A stretch of 58,902 bases of DNA, taken from contig JAWQRO010000095.1 in the NCBI GenBank assembly GCA_033557835.1, positions 1 through 58,902 on the forward strand. Direction: 5' to 3'. Positions within the stretch are counted from its first letter, which is position 1. Every line of letters starts with the position of its first letter. The notes beneath the pieces are model-generated. The model saw only the letters and a list, made by a program, of their open reading frames with translations. It ran no database searches and was not told where the DNA came from. This stretch comes from Helochares maculicollis (taxonomy: Eukaryota; Arthropoda; Insecta; Coleoptera; Hydrophilidae). Position numbers and translations under genes: made by a program. This document shows, piece by piece, positions 37,218 to 50,089 of this stretch.

Positions 37218-37223
37218 AATAAA
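37218..37223 (+). terminator. poly(A) signal of the GPATCH4 homologue
   Basis: A canonical AATAAA lies 55 bp after the stop codon at 37161-37163, giving a short 3' UTR. Confidence 0.7.
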
Positions 37224-37224
37224 A

Positions 37225-38149
37225 TATAAAAGATTTCTAATATTTGTTTTAATACACACACACAAAGTAATGATCACATCTTCCATTAGCTATATGGAAT
37301 ATATGAATGTACTGTATTTTAAGTAAAAAATTCTATTTATTTTCATATTTTAGAGTGTTAAGTTTGTCCACACAATCTGGCCATTTGCAGTACTATCTTT
37401 TAATTTTGAAAGTTTAATGACAAGTTTGCAGTGGAATGATTAAATTATACATTCCATGTTCGGTAGATATTGTAAATAATATAAAAATCAGAAAACACTA
37501 AATACAAAATTCTTTTCCGAATACTGTTATTTCGTGATTTAACTGTAGAAGGAAGGCTGAAAATATAAAGTTACAGGGAATATTCCTTGTGAAATAGAAC
37601 TGTTAGTAATTATATAAATTGATCTGCTGCTATCGACAATTTAATAAAATTGAGCTTATAGTGTCAAACAAAGAAGAAAAATTAACATCAAGTGTTAAAA
37701 ATCGAATTTGCTATGAAGCACGCAAAAATAAACTATCCACCCTGCAAATTAAGAAATCAAATCAGATCTCAGTTATTAAAAGAATCCAACGGTTTTTGCT
37801 TACAACTACAAAGAAGTCACGCTTGTAACGAATAGAAAGAAGTTTCAGTTTGTAGGGAGCAGTTTTTACGAAATGTCGTTATTATGGGTTCCTAGAAGAA
37901 TGTATTCCAAGAAATATATTGGAATGGAAGAGTTTGCTTTGAATGAATGTGTCAAGCTGTGAAGATGGGTGAAGTGCTTTAATTTAAATTCTTTAAACCA
38001 GCCCCTTTCGAAGTTAAACGTGCATATAATGCAAGTCTCAGATCGTAATACAGAATGTCAACATGGTTGAACGCCATTAAAATAGGGCTCTTCTATGTTC
38101 GAAACGTTGATCGTATCGATCAAGCCAAGAACATTTCTCGCTTCGTAGC
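37225..38149. other. intergenic DNA
   Basis: No gene was recognised. A 69-codon basic open frame at 37619-37828 has no domain. The right end adjoins the gypsy relic and may be part of its decayed 3' portion. Confidence 0.35.
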
Positions 38150-39300
38150 AGTTTCTGATTTATATGATGTAGTTCTGGGATACTCGACTATCTAGTAACC
38201 TTAGCGGGCAAGCGGTAAGAATTTTTTTCCAACGGTAAGCGTTACTCTCCTAACGTCCCATACTGCAGTGAGTCATCAAAGCTTTGCAGTAAAGTCGTAT
38301 TGATACATCCATCGGGCAACTTGTCCTGCAAGGCTCTTAAAGCTGAACATTTTGTGTAAATGGAAGTGGAAATACTCAAAAGTCTTTACAATAGCTCTCA
38401 ATTTTCTTCTTCTCGCACAATAATTAGGACAGACTGCCTTGATGCAGTACCCGATCTTTTTTGACCTCCATGAACTTGCAAAAGGACGTTTCCAACGCCT
38501 ACGTTACTAGCACCAGTGTCAACAGCTAATGCATATTTGAATTAAGGATAATTAACAATATTAGCATTAGTCACCTTCTTCTTAAGGCGAACAAAGGCTT
38601 CTCAACTTTCGCTAGTCTATTCATATTGAACGTTGTTCTTGGAACGCATCAAAACCATGTCCATTAAACACACAGACGTGGCAGAAGCATTAGCTAAAGT
38701 AAATGGCATTACTGTTAAAGCAGAGTCATGAGCTGATTGAGAACGCTGACTTCTCCTTGACTTTTTGATAAAATTCTCCCTACTAATAATGACTCTTCCA
38801 ACCGAAGGTAGAAAATCATTTCAAACCACTTAATGTATCTTAAGAGTCAGCGATTCGAGTCAACTCAGACAAATCTTTCTTGGTAGAATCATCTAACTTT
38901 TTACAGTCTACACAAAAATCTGTTGAATCGTCTTTTTATCTACAAGAACGACAGGAGTGGACCCATGGCTACTGAACAGCTTGAAACCTTCTTGACCTTG
39001 CATATTAATTTACAGTTCTTCTACTTTAGCCCTTATGAGAAGTGTCGGAATGATTCTCTGATTGGATTTGCTTCTCCATTATAGACTCTGTGGTATCCTA
39101 TCTTGGTTCAACTATGGTCATCATTGGTAGTGGCGAAAATCTCTTTGTATCTGTATAGCAGATCTTGCATTTGACTGGGATCATCTTCATCTAGGGGACT
39201 TTAAATTTTGCTATATTGGGCTGTAAGGTTGCTATGTCCAAATGGAGGAAACGCTTATTCACAACATCTAGCTGCCAAAGTAACTTGTTTAATTTTATCA
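38150..39300 (-). mobile_element. Ty3/gypsy retrotransposon pol relic (RT and RNase H), dead
   Basis: On the minus strand, decayed pol blocks run in order from high to low coordinates. LYRYKEIFATTNDD (about 39160) is the segment before RT. SHGSTPVVLV and FCVDCKKLDDSTKKDLSEL (about 38970-38850) are the RT fingers and DYRKLN region. LSGLK.FSTFG.KSHY (about 38820-38780) and FTLANASA (about 38710) follow. Then comes RNase H with DTGASNVGVGNVLLQVHGGQ (about 38525-38465) and SLAGQVARW.YQYDF (about 38340-38295). The YxDD palm segment is missing: the frame jumps from the FTLANASA block to the connection region, so an internal deletion is likely. The RNase H TDAS motif has become TGAS, losing a catalytic Asp. 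There are many stops. No LTR or integrase was recognised. Confidence 0.85.
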
Positions 39301-41964
39301 ATTATTTAAACAGATTGAAGGTTCCCTGGATTGTGAATGTTAAGTATTCGCATTGACTCCGCATTTCCGATTCATGCTAATGGTTTACCAGTAACGGCAG
39401 ACTTTTTGGGCTGACCAATTCCCACCATAGCATGGATTCTATCTGTTTTTGGGCTTTTATCAGGGCTACCTGTTTGAATATCAGGCCAATCTATCTGCGA
39501 TTTCCATTTTTTAGCTTAATGCTGTTTTAATTAGATTAAAATTATTGAAATGTTTTAACATATTTAAATAGAGATAACTGTAATCTTATCATATTAAATA
39601 TCAAAGGGCAATTGATCTCCCTACCGAAGCAACTCATCAATAAATTGTAAACCAATCTTTGTATTTACAGAATAACTAAGTGCCACAGTATCACCGTTCC
39701 ATGAATCATCTGTCTTATGACCTACGTGATCCAATAGGAATATAGCTAAGATACAAAAGGCAATCTCCCGAATCAAGAAATGCTTTTGATAGATATAATT
39801 TGTCTTTTTCTACAGTCACTAGTTCGAACTGTGAGGGCCAATTAATTGTGCTTTCAAATATATAGGTGAAAAACAAATTCTTCTATAAATAAAATAGCGG
39901 TTATCGTTTTTCATATCTTATCAGTGTTATAATGTTTATAATATAGAAGTTGGCTTATAGTCTTAGTAGTATCGTTCTTTTGATAATAGCATAATTAAAT
40001 CAGTGAAGTCATCGATTTTATTAGGCATTTGTTTTTATCAGATTCTTCAATAACCAATTTTTAATGTTTTCTGTATTGAATCGATTGCCTCGTAAATTGG
40101 TAAGTATTACAGATATACTCTAAAGTTCAATATTTGTCGTCAGTATTATTTAAGAAACGAATATCAGGGCAAATAGAAGATGACCCTGTATATCTGCAGT
40201 TTTAAGAATGATTTTAAGAGAACATGTGAAACGCTATGCAATTTATAATTCCTGATATGCGTTTATTTTGTAAATTGAATTTATAGTGCCTTATTTATAG
40301 TTCTTTTGTGCATACATGTCTAGTAAAAACATATAAGAACATTGTTTTATAATAATATAAACTATGCTCTCTACGCTGAAGTTAAACTGAAAAATATTTT
40401 TGTCTAATACATGTATTAAGGTACAGTTTAACCATTTTGATCGCTATACAAGCGCACACATATGTAGACCGAACTGATTCAGATTCCCTCAAAACGTAAA
40501 AATTCGTCAAAATCTCGAGTTCAAATTTTTGAGTTATAGTATTTCTTCGCTCTCCTGGCATACCTTATTTGGATGCTAATCGAATATTTTTAAAAAATAG
40601 TAAAAAATTGTAGCTTCTTTCCATGTTCAAGTTAAACAAAGACAACAGTGATTTATATCTGAATTATTTTCGATTGGGTTCTATTGTAGCGTTTATAATT
40701 ATAAAGTACTATAGACTAAGTAGTTAGCATTATATTATATAGTTTATGTAGTATAGATAATGTTTATAATGGGTTCTTTATTATGTAATAGTATGAATTC
40801 TGTATTACTTTAATGCTGTACATATATTTCAATGGGAATGTTTAATGGGGACATTCCAGGTTTTCCCTAGTGTATTTAAATTTGCTGAGCTATTTCATTT
40901 ATTCATAATATATTACAATTTTGAGTTTCTAGTGTCAAAAAATTCCTACATCTACATTGATTTAACTTGCGAGCTTAAAAAAGCGTGCGTGCAATAAACA
41001 TTTAGATGCTCGTTACTAAATTAACAATTTGCCCGCATTTATTTAATAAATCAGAAAAAATATTAGTATACACTGAAAAAATAGTAGCTTGTTATTAAAA
41101 AATGTGTTGTATTAGCTTTCAGCAAACAAATATTTCTTTTGTATGACAGTTATGTTGTTTTTTAATCATATTATCATTACTTCTATTAGGAATAACAATT
41201 CTTATTTGAATAAGTACCTATTTTTGCACCGAAATGGACACAATCAAACATCAATACCTATCATGTTTGAACAACCTCTGTAATCACAAAATACAAATAT
41301 TTATTAATTATGAATGAAAATTACGACTGAAATTGCCTCTAATCTATGTAATTATTAGAACGATAACTAAAGAATCGAGGTCTTTGTTATGCAGCCCAAT
41401 GAAAGTTTAATAAGAGTTTTTATTAAAGTCTGTAGAATTGCTTCTATAGTAAGTGAAAAACTCGAGTACTTGCACAGGTCTTTGTTTAAAGTTGCAACCG
41501 AATTACCTTGCTTCTGTTTAAGGTCTATGGTCAATCCCATTCACTTTACAGTTGTTGCGAGTTGCGAATCTAAACGCGAATATACTTTCCAATATGGTGG
41601 CTCTAGTGTGATAATTTTCAAAGTAACGCCGAAAATAAATCAAGTAAAAATGTATACAGAACCAATATGAAAAATTAAAAGTACCTTATGAAGACCGGCA
41701 AAATTAAAACGAACAAAAAAGCGGAAATGTAGAGGTAGTTTCTTCATATAAGTAGCATTAGCAAAACTTGAGGTTAGAAACATTTGAATACCTTTTTCTT
41801 TTTGGCAATTAAGCTCACTAAGATCAAAGAAATAACTAAATAGCTATCTGGATGCAAATTATATTTTATTATAAAATAAAATAAGTCAGTGCATGATTAG
41901 TATTAATATTATATTTTTATGCAAGTGTACCATATTTTTATTGCAGTAGATCTATTAATTTCAG
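39301..41964. other. gene-free AT-rich DNA; right end includes the presumed 5' region of the galactosyltransferase gene
   Basis: No coding signal was recognised. A 93-codon open frame at 41389-41670 has no domain. Just before the next gene a TTATTGCAG at 41938-41946 could be a splice acceptor for a 5' UTR intron, leaving only about 18 nt of leader before the ATG. Confidence 0.4.
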
Positions 41965-44900
41965 ATGGAGAGGCGGCTAACACATAAATCAGGATTTTTT
42001 GTTATAGTGATTGTATGTGTTTTGTGCATCGTTTTTGTTAACCAAATAATAAATGATCCTTGGCAAAATCGGCCGTCTAGTTACTATCCTTATGGTGATC
42101 GTAAGTATTTACTTTGTTGTTAAAGTTATTATCTTTTCTGACCTTATTTCATGCTTAATTAACATCATTTATAAATAGCAATGAGTATTCACATAGTATT
42201 GCTGTAGCTATTTATTTTCACTTTCAACAGTAGTTAGTTATATTTATAATTGTGCTAAATCCAGACATTTCTTTTAAAATTATTTTAATCTTTCAGTACT
42301 GACCTGCATATTTAAAGGGCAGCACAATGACATAAAGAGAAAATTTGTAATAAATACATGAAAACTATTAAACTTTGTATTATAACAAGTTGCAAATTAC
42401 TGTAACGTGTGGTAATCACAGTTTAAAAAATTATTTACAATCAGTATTATGTTTATTGCCTTAAATATTATTATCGCATTGATATATGGTGCGGTTCCCC
42501 CCATTTGAAAATTCTCAGATGTGTATGTGTGCACTAACTTTCATTTTTCTTGCTTTTTAAGCCATAGGAATACAAAAGTACAGTGTTGTCAGCTACTTAA
42601 TGCATTGATTTAAATAGCTGCCAAATATAAGAGTTTTGATATATACAATAATTAATGTCAGCACAGTGCTAAAAGTTTTCCAAATTTTCTAATAATTTTT
42701 TGTAAAATATTTTTGTAGTGTTCATTGAAATTATATTTTAATTAAAAGAAGCACAACAGGCATATACTGACGAAGAAATCTAAAACTAAAATTACTTTTT
42801 CAGATAGAAAAAACACATTAAAACATCGAATTAGACACAAACATATAGAGGGTGAATAAATTAAATGCATTAGAGTTGTAGGTGCTTTTAAAATCAATGC
42901 AATATGCTTTTAGTTCCGCACAATTTTAGATGAATCAAAATAAAATTGGAAAAACTTTGAACAAGAATAATGTGGAGGTATTTAAATATTATAGTCTACT
43001 GCTTAATGTTTACTCTACTCAATAATCTTCTCAAAAGTAGTGTTCATGGACAACAACATTTTTAAGCAGTGTTTCTGAAGACTCATACTAGTTTTATATA
43101 AAACAAAATTATAATATATATTTATTAGATGCTACATAATAATACGTTAACAAAACAAACTGAGAGTAAATTTAATTTGTGTCAAAAAATAAATCCCAGT
43201 AAGTACTTCTTCATAAATGTTTAAAAATGCTACTACATGGTTAATTACAAATACTTTTCTGCTCTTATGCGAATTGGCATGTTAGACAACAATAAATTGT
43301 AAATTGTAGCCGCAATGTTTACAATCTCAACACACGCCCTTGCAACTGAAATAAACAAAAAAAATCTCGGCTTCCATATTTTAATGGGTCAAGTGAGGAA
43401 TAAACGGTTTTTGGAACACTGACCTACAAATTAAAACACCCTATTTTGGACAAAGTGACGATTTTAAATCATTCCCGACAAATTTGACAGTTGCTACATT
43501 TTTCTGATGATGAAAATTCCAAAAATGCCTCTGGTATATACAAAGTTAATATAATAATGAAATACTTTATGAGTAAATGTGACAGAGTATAAGTCAAAGC
43601 AAAATCTTTGTTTGGATGCTTATCGTAGACAACTCTCATTTTGAGCAAATAATCCAGGAGAAATTAATAAATACGAAATTCTTATGTGAATTTTATGTGA
43701 GGTTGAATCGGGTTATCATTCAATTTATATCTATTGGCACTGGTGAAAAATTAAACTTATCTGATATGTTGAAAGGTGGCAAGAATGTGGGACATCATAT
43801 ATTTATATGCATAATGTACTTGAGAAAATGCTTACCTTATAATTAAGAATGTGTAATACAGCCAGGAAAAACAGGATTGCCTATGGACTTCAAAAACATT
43901 TAATTAAAAGATGGAAAGTAGATTTCCATCAGAAGACACATTCTAATTTGCATTTTTGAAAGATAAACGGATGGTCCTAATGATAAAAACTCTCTACAAT
44001 GCTCATATGATGCCACTTGGTAAATCAAACAAAAAAACAGGTGTCACAATTATAAAACGGAAGTGCATATTAGAATATAAGGCGTTGATACTGCGGATCA
44101 ATATCTTCCCTATAACTCAGTACTGAAAAATCAGTTGAATGGATGAAGAGGGCCTTTATGTTTCTCTTAAATTGTGCAGTTTCAAATTCGCATTTTGTAT
44201 ATAAAAAGCTAAAACCAGAAGAAAAGATTGCTTCCTTTTTTGAAACAAATTGCCAAACAAAATTGAAAGAGATGACAATTATCTTGTGTACATCGACGAT
44301 ATTGCAGAAAGCCGGATCAGTCCAAGCTAGATAGTCACCTTCTAATAGAGATCTGTCTGGACCGTTTTTTAAATCAATTTGGCAAGTAATTTTACATCCA
44401 GGGAAATGTTTTGAAGTATATCACATTAGAAAAAACTATCCTTTGTTGTTCATATTACCTTTGTGTTTATAGTTGGTAATATTATAATGAAACGATTTAG
44501 CTGCTCAAATGTTTATTATATCTGGTTGCTAATTGACGATTAGTATATGGCTAAAATAAAAGCAAGACCTACATTATAATAAAACATTTATCATGTTGTA
44601 ATAAGACATAACCCACTTTTTTAAAAACATGTACGGTTTTAATGATAAGTAGTATCGCAGGTTAATTTATAAGGATAAATTGCAATATAGAGAGCAGGCA
44701 ATAAAGCTTATTATATATATTTCAATGGACACCAATGTGTTAAACAGAAACATTTTAGCAGTTTCAAACAACAAATTAACCTATTGCAAATTTATTTTGT
44801 TAAAACTTGTCTCAGTTATTAAAAGCAATTACTTTGTATATTACTCTCATTTCAATGGTAATTGGCACTAAAATTAAGCTATTTTTTACTAATTGTTTTA

Positions 44901-46471
44901 AATGACAATTCTTTAGCGCAAGTCAGTATTCTCCCCTCTCATAAAACAAATTGAAAAGACTATATGGTACCAAAAGAAAACAATTTGTGAACACAGGCAA
45001 CCATCAAATTGATCATCAAACACTTTATTAGTGCAGAGCACTGATTAGTTCTATATGCTTTTAACCGAAACTCATCTCGTACCAAAATCACTGTCATACA
45101 TTTGTGACAGTGCACAAAATGCACTTAATCCTCTGATTAGTCAAAACAAGAGTGTTGTTGGATTTTAGACGCACTGTTTGGCCACGATCAACAAGCCATT
45201 AAAATTTGTTAACCATACTTAAAACTTTTAGGTTTGGTGGAAGGATGGGATCTCAATACTACGAGAGATCCAACTGTGTACATATCTCCTTACAATGTAA
45301 CAACTATAATAAAACCAAAGGATTTTTGTGATAGTCCATTGTTTTTGCTTATAATGGTTTGCACTGCACCTGCAAATTTTGACGCTCGAAAAGCCATAAG
45401 AGAAACATGGGGCATGGATTATAATGTATCAGGTTTCATGACAATGGTTTATTTTTTAATGGGCGAAACTAATAACTCTACCTTACAGGTAAGCTTTAGC
45501 CTTTGTAAATTGAACTAGCCATTACTTAATAAAAATTATTTTTTCAGCTAATGATAAATGAAGAAGCAGATAAATATAATGATATTATTCAAGAACGCTT
45601 CTACGACTCTTATAATAATTTAACTTTGAAATCGCTAATGATGTTAAAGGTAGTGGAAACAAACTGCGTGAATAACATTCGATTTTTGATGAAGACTGAT
45701 GATGATATGTATGTGCACTTAGAGCCATTAATAAAAACTTTAAGCAAAAGAAATTCATCTGTTCTTATTGGAGCGTTGCACTGCCGTGTTAGACCAATAA
45801 GAGATTCTAACAACAAGTGGTAAGTTCTTTTATTTTATTAGTAGCACTGCTGGTACTTTGATTAGGACACTATAATTTGCCATATTTGTTAAAAATGCGT
45901 AAATGCACTGGTAATATATATATCAAGCTTTTGTTACGAGTAGCAGTTGTGCCCTAATCAGGATACCAATGCACATTTGGTAGAATTTTATTACAAAGTA
46001 ATGATAAAAAATATGTATAAAATATAATTTGAAATAAACAGGTATGCACCTAAATACATGTATGCTGATAGAGTGTACCCTCCTTACTTATCTGGAACGG
46101 GATACGTAATGTCACTGGATGTAGTTCATAAATTATACAAAACAGCACAAAATATTCCAATTTTCCACTTAGAAGATGTGTACATAACAGGGCTTGTATC
46201 TAGAGCTATTCGTTTACAACCTAAAAGTGATTCAGGCTTCTCTTTTTCAACCAGAAAAATAGATGCATGCATTTTCAAAAATGCTTATACTTCACATCGT
46301 GTCAACGCTTATGATATGAGGCGACTTTATGATATGTTAAAAACATACAATTTGAAATCATGTAAAGTGCGTCCTGAAGCAAAGGAAACCGATTCTGCTA
46401 TTAGCCGGTTCATAAGCTTATTTTCAGCTAGTAAGCCAAATAAAAAGAATAAGAAGTTCACCTGTTATTAA
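41965..46471 (+). CDS. beta-1,3-galactosyltransferase family (GT31) protein, four exons, complete
   Basis: Exons 41965-42100, 45232-45488, 45548-45819 and 46042-46471 join in frame to give 364 residues. This is a type II Golgi membrane protein: a short basic N terminus (MERRLTHK), one membrane segment (about residues 10-26, FFVIVIVCVLCIVFVN) and a lumenal catalytic domain. It would transfer a sugar from a UDP donor in beta-1,3 linkage; galactose is the family-based guess, but N-acetylglucosamine or N-acetylgalactosamine is possible. GT31 motifs: IRETWG (about 107-112), FLMKTDDDMYVH with the metal-binding DDD at 182-184, PPYLSGTGYVMS (about 235-246) and HLEDVYITG (264-272) with the conserved Glu-Asp. 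Several N-glycosylation sequons occur in the lumenal part, starting with NTT and NVT. The 3.1 kb first intron holds a piggyBac relic. All catalytic motifs are intact. Confidence 0.93.
42101..45231 (+). other. first intron of the galactosyltransferase gene
   Basis: The donor is GTAAGT at 42101 and the acceptor TTTTAG at 45226-45231, phase 1. It is AT-rich. Apart from the piggyBac relic at 43616-44335, no structure was recognised. GAGGGTGAATAA near 42850 and the roughly inverse ACACCCTATTTT near 43437 could be eroded ends of another insertion, but the match is short. Confidence 0.75.
43616..44335 (+). mobile_element. piggyBac-like transposase relic, C-terminal part, dead
   Basis: Located within the first intron of the galactosyltransferase gene, same strand. 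Across several frames it reads GGKNVGHHIFICIMYL (about 43772), RKNRIG/LPMDFKN near 43865-43900, LKDKRMVLM (about 43957), GVDTADQYLPYNSVL (about 44081-44125) and MKRAFMFLLNCAVSNSHFVY (about 44143-44202). These are the signature blocks of PGBD4-type piggyBac transposases, including the third catalytic Asp in GVDTADQY. Many stops and frameshifts break it and the N-terminal half is absent. No TTAA-flanked termini were identified. Confidence 0.85.
45851..45968. repeat. 118-bp inverted-repeat unit in intron 3 (MITE-like)
   Basis: The arms TGGTACTTTGATTAGGACAC (45851-45870) and GTGCCCTAATCAGGATACCA (45949-45968) are complementary at 16 of 20 positions, separated by 78 bp that include an AT dinucleotide run. 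It lies inside the 222-bp third intron of the galactosyltransferase gene and makes up about half of it. It could be an eroded MITE or an RNA hairpin. Confidence 0.55.
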
Positions 46472-46659
46472 TAATACGCTTTGTGATAATAGTTTCTTTA
46501 AAGAATTTACGATTTTCCTAATTTAACGATGTTTGAATTGAATGGGAAAATTTCATTTTCTGGCATAAAAGTACAAAACGATTAAGTCAACACCAATTAG
46601 AAAATTTAATTTTCTTCAGCAATGATTTTAAAATGTATTACTTCATCATGTTTTTATGC

Positions 46660-46665
46660 AATAAA
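46660..46665 (+). terminator. poly(A) signal of the galactosyltransferase gene
   Basis: AATAAA lies about 190 bp after the stop codon. A second AATAAA at 46849-46854 would give a longer 3' UTR. Confidence 0.5.
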
Positions 46666-46859
46666 TTTACAACTTATTGAATTTTTGAGATTTAAAATAG
46701 CATAATTGAATATCTTACTGCCGTACAATTGCGAAAGTATATTAAAAAAAATCTGATGATTAAAGGGAATTTCTTTATCACTGTGCCAATTTCATAGAGG
46801 TCGTGCTATTGTTACTGAGGCATAACGGACAGGTTATGTTTGATATCAAATAAATATGT

Positions 46860-49800
46860 TTGCTTATGCTTATGAGGTTAGTAGAGAAAGTACTGAAAAG
46901 CAAACATTTGCAGATTATTGTATTTGAACTGTCATAGTGTAGTATTAATATTGTTTCAAGAAATTATTTACTTTATATGATAACATATACTATGTCAAGC
47001 ATGGAAGTTGCTACACACAATGGAAACTAGTATATGATTGTCTTTTGTTTGATGAAAATATTTGCTTAAAGTATTTTCTGAATAAGATTAATTGGCTTCT
47101 GATTATATTAGATTTTTACGGTCTTTACCTTTTATAGTTCTTGGGTCAACAATGAATAAATTAAAATATTTATCGCGCTAATTTCTACAACATTTCAAAT
47201 TTAAAGGTTTATTATCCTTCTGCAGCACTGCTTTGATGCAAAGGCAAAAACCCTATACATAGTTGTGTACACTTAGAATCAAATCCCAGGATAGATACAG
47301 GGGCTGTGCTTGAAACAAAACATCAAACATTTACTATTGTTCCTGGAATTATTAACTATAATGAAAAATTATCTATATAAATACTTTAGATGTACTAAAT
47401 GTGAATAATCTCTTTCCTCAGAATAATTGTCATTGCTTTCACAAAAAAATTTATGTAAAATCAATATTTACTGATATATTGTATAAAATTATTTGTGTTG
47501 CGTTATATAATTTGATATATTCTCGTAATTATTCTAGTAACAACTAACAGGCAAAAATTAAGTCGGCGGTTCGGTGTACAAATTATGCAAGTGCCCTAAA
47601 TTTATTTATATACAATATCCAGGAGGGCTTCACTTATTTAAGGTAGCACTAAATTTATGTATATATTATATTGTCTATCAAAGTCAATCAGTTTACACAA
47701 GCGCACTGTCCTATGCACTGAACTGTCATTCTTATTGTAAATATTACTGTCCTTAGCTGAGCCGGCTTATGCATCCCAATCCGTGTTTTGCTTATATTCT
47801 GGATTTTTACTAGATCTTTCTACCTAGAGAATCTTCCAGATTCAGAAGGTTACACTGCTGTGCCTCAAAATAAGGATTCAGAATTCTATGAAATCGCGAT
47901 CAATGTACAAACGTACCAATTGTATGGAGTGCAGGCTCACCCACCTTAAAATATGTACATCTAAAAGAAAAAATACCATATAATTTAACAAAAGCTATGT
48001 ATTAAACGTGAAGAAATTATGTTTATAGATATTTAAAAATATCTAGATACTCAATGAGGTGCAGCTATTTAGAAACTGCTGTTTTGTCCAGGATGCATCT
48101 CTTTTCCATTAGATTTAGTACCGATTATATTTATTAGTTGCAAAATGGGAGTAATGGTTCATTTATAGCCATCATCAGTGATGAATAATGCATTCCATTA
48201 TAATTTTTTTCTTTTATTGGACGTTTTGGAAAATAACCATATAAAAATTGGAGACTTTTTGAAAATAAAATCTAGTTATTTAATTTTGAAAAAAATATAT
48301 GAATTAAAAAAGATATATTTAGAGTAATCAGGTAACTAGTAAATGCAACCTTACTGGAAAGACCGCCTGCTGTTATAAGTAATCTGTTTTTATACTGTTA
48401 AGGCTTCATCATCAGAAAGTGAAATAGAAACAGTGATTGCCTCTTTTTGTGAAAATCCTACAAAAACTATTTAGCAACAAATTCAAATATGCATGTGAAA
48501 AACAATTTTAAAAACTGTTTCTGTTACTTGAAAAAGCTCTCTTGCTTTTCACAGAAAGATAAAGTTTTATCAGTATCTAGAATGGCACAAATATACATTT
48601 ACGCCTTACATCAGGCGCACATCCCATTATACTGGTATAATTATTAATGCATTTTAAAGATTCAGTTAATTTAAAACAAAAAAGCATGATGAAAGTAATA
48701 ACAAATCTATTGAATTAACATTCAATACTCTAACATTTTAGCTAAAGCTTAAACAATCATAGGATATATATATGTAGAATTAAGAAGCTTTAAAAGACCT
48801 TCTGAACTAAGTTCCATTCAAAACATATGCATTTGAAAAAAAATACATTTTATTTTTATGATGAACAAAGGTAACTGTTAGTCTGTAGATATTTATTATT
48901 ATTTATTACACCTGACTGATGCCTGAAAATGAAAGGTAAAACTATGTTCTGTTTTCTATTTTTATTTAGCAGATCGTTATATTTTTCATAATATTTTTAT
49001 ACGATTCTGCATGTAGGCCTTTTAAAATGTTGTACTTTAGTGTACAACTTACTAACGAAAAGATGTGTATTTGAAAGTGTTGTTGATCTGAGGAGTTAAA
49101 GCTATAAATATGAAAAATTTAAGGGTTTGCTAAATAAAGTATTTATTAATTCCACTAGTAAATTGCAGTTTATTGGAAATGCAAATATAACTCGCAGCTC
49201 GAAACTAAATATGAAAATATTGCAAATGTATATACAGATTTTTTCTAAAAACAAAATTTGCAGTTGTATGTTTTTTAACGAAGTTACTCTTTTAGTTTGA
49301 TGTTTTGCAGAAATGGCTAGACTCTGTTTTTTTGTGATGTGATGTAGACACAAATCTTGTGGAACAAATAAAAACCGGTACAGAAGTATTTGAAAATTCA
49401 TTCTTTTTGAGTACAAATGGCGAAGGCATTTTATTTTAAGCTTTTCTTCTAATTTAAATTGCACATTCTTTGTTTAATAGGCTAGGAAAATCATAATAAT
49501 ATTTAATATAATTAATATAAAAATTGCTTGGGATATATATAAAATAGACTAAAAGCATGGATAATGTGCATTGGAATATGAACTAAATTAAATCATTTTG
49601 ACCTCATTCAAAATTACACTCAATTTTATAATTAGTTTAATTTTTTGTCATCTTTTCTAAATTCCTTAAAACTGTATTATGTCTAATATAATCCCATAAT
49701 TGTTTTATGATAAAATGAGAAATATAATAACAATACATAAAGAAACTAGGAAAATATAGATTTACAGCGAAAGCAAGTTTTATACAGAATGTAGTAAGTT

Positions 49801-50089
49801 CCTCAATATTGTAGTTAAATAAAGAATTCGTTGGTACAAGTTAATAAGTAATTTTTGCTACACTATTTTTACTTACTGTACAGTTGGTTTCTTTGCAAAA
49901 TGTAACACAACTAACAAAACAATGAAATTTTTGTTAACAACTTTCAAAATTAACTCGCAAATAAGTTTTTATAAACTAGCTGTGTTGCTTCTCATCTTTA
50001 AGTACTACTTAGATGTTTCTTTTTTTTAATTCGATACATAGCAAGTATTCCACTGTGTAATAGTCCTATTTGTTTTTCACTTTGTCACT
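46860..50089. other. gene-free AT-rich DNA
   Basis: No coding, RNA or repeat signal was recognised. Open frames of 60 to 120 codons (for example 49102-49464, minus) have no domain and a composition expected of random AT-rich sequence. Confidence 0.4.

Noticed and set aside
42846..43445. Possible second transposon bounded by GAGGGTGAATAA and ACACCCTATTTT
   Set aside because: The inverse match is too short and imperfect and no internal structure supports it.
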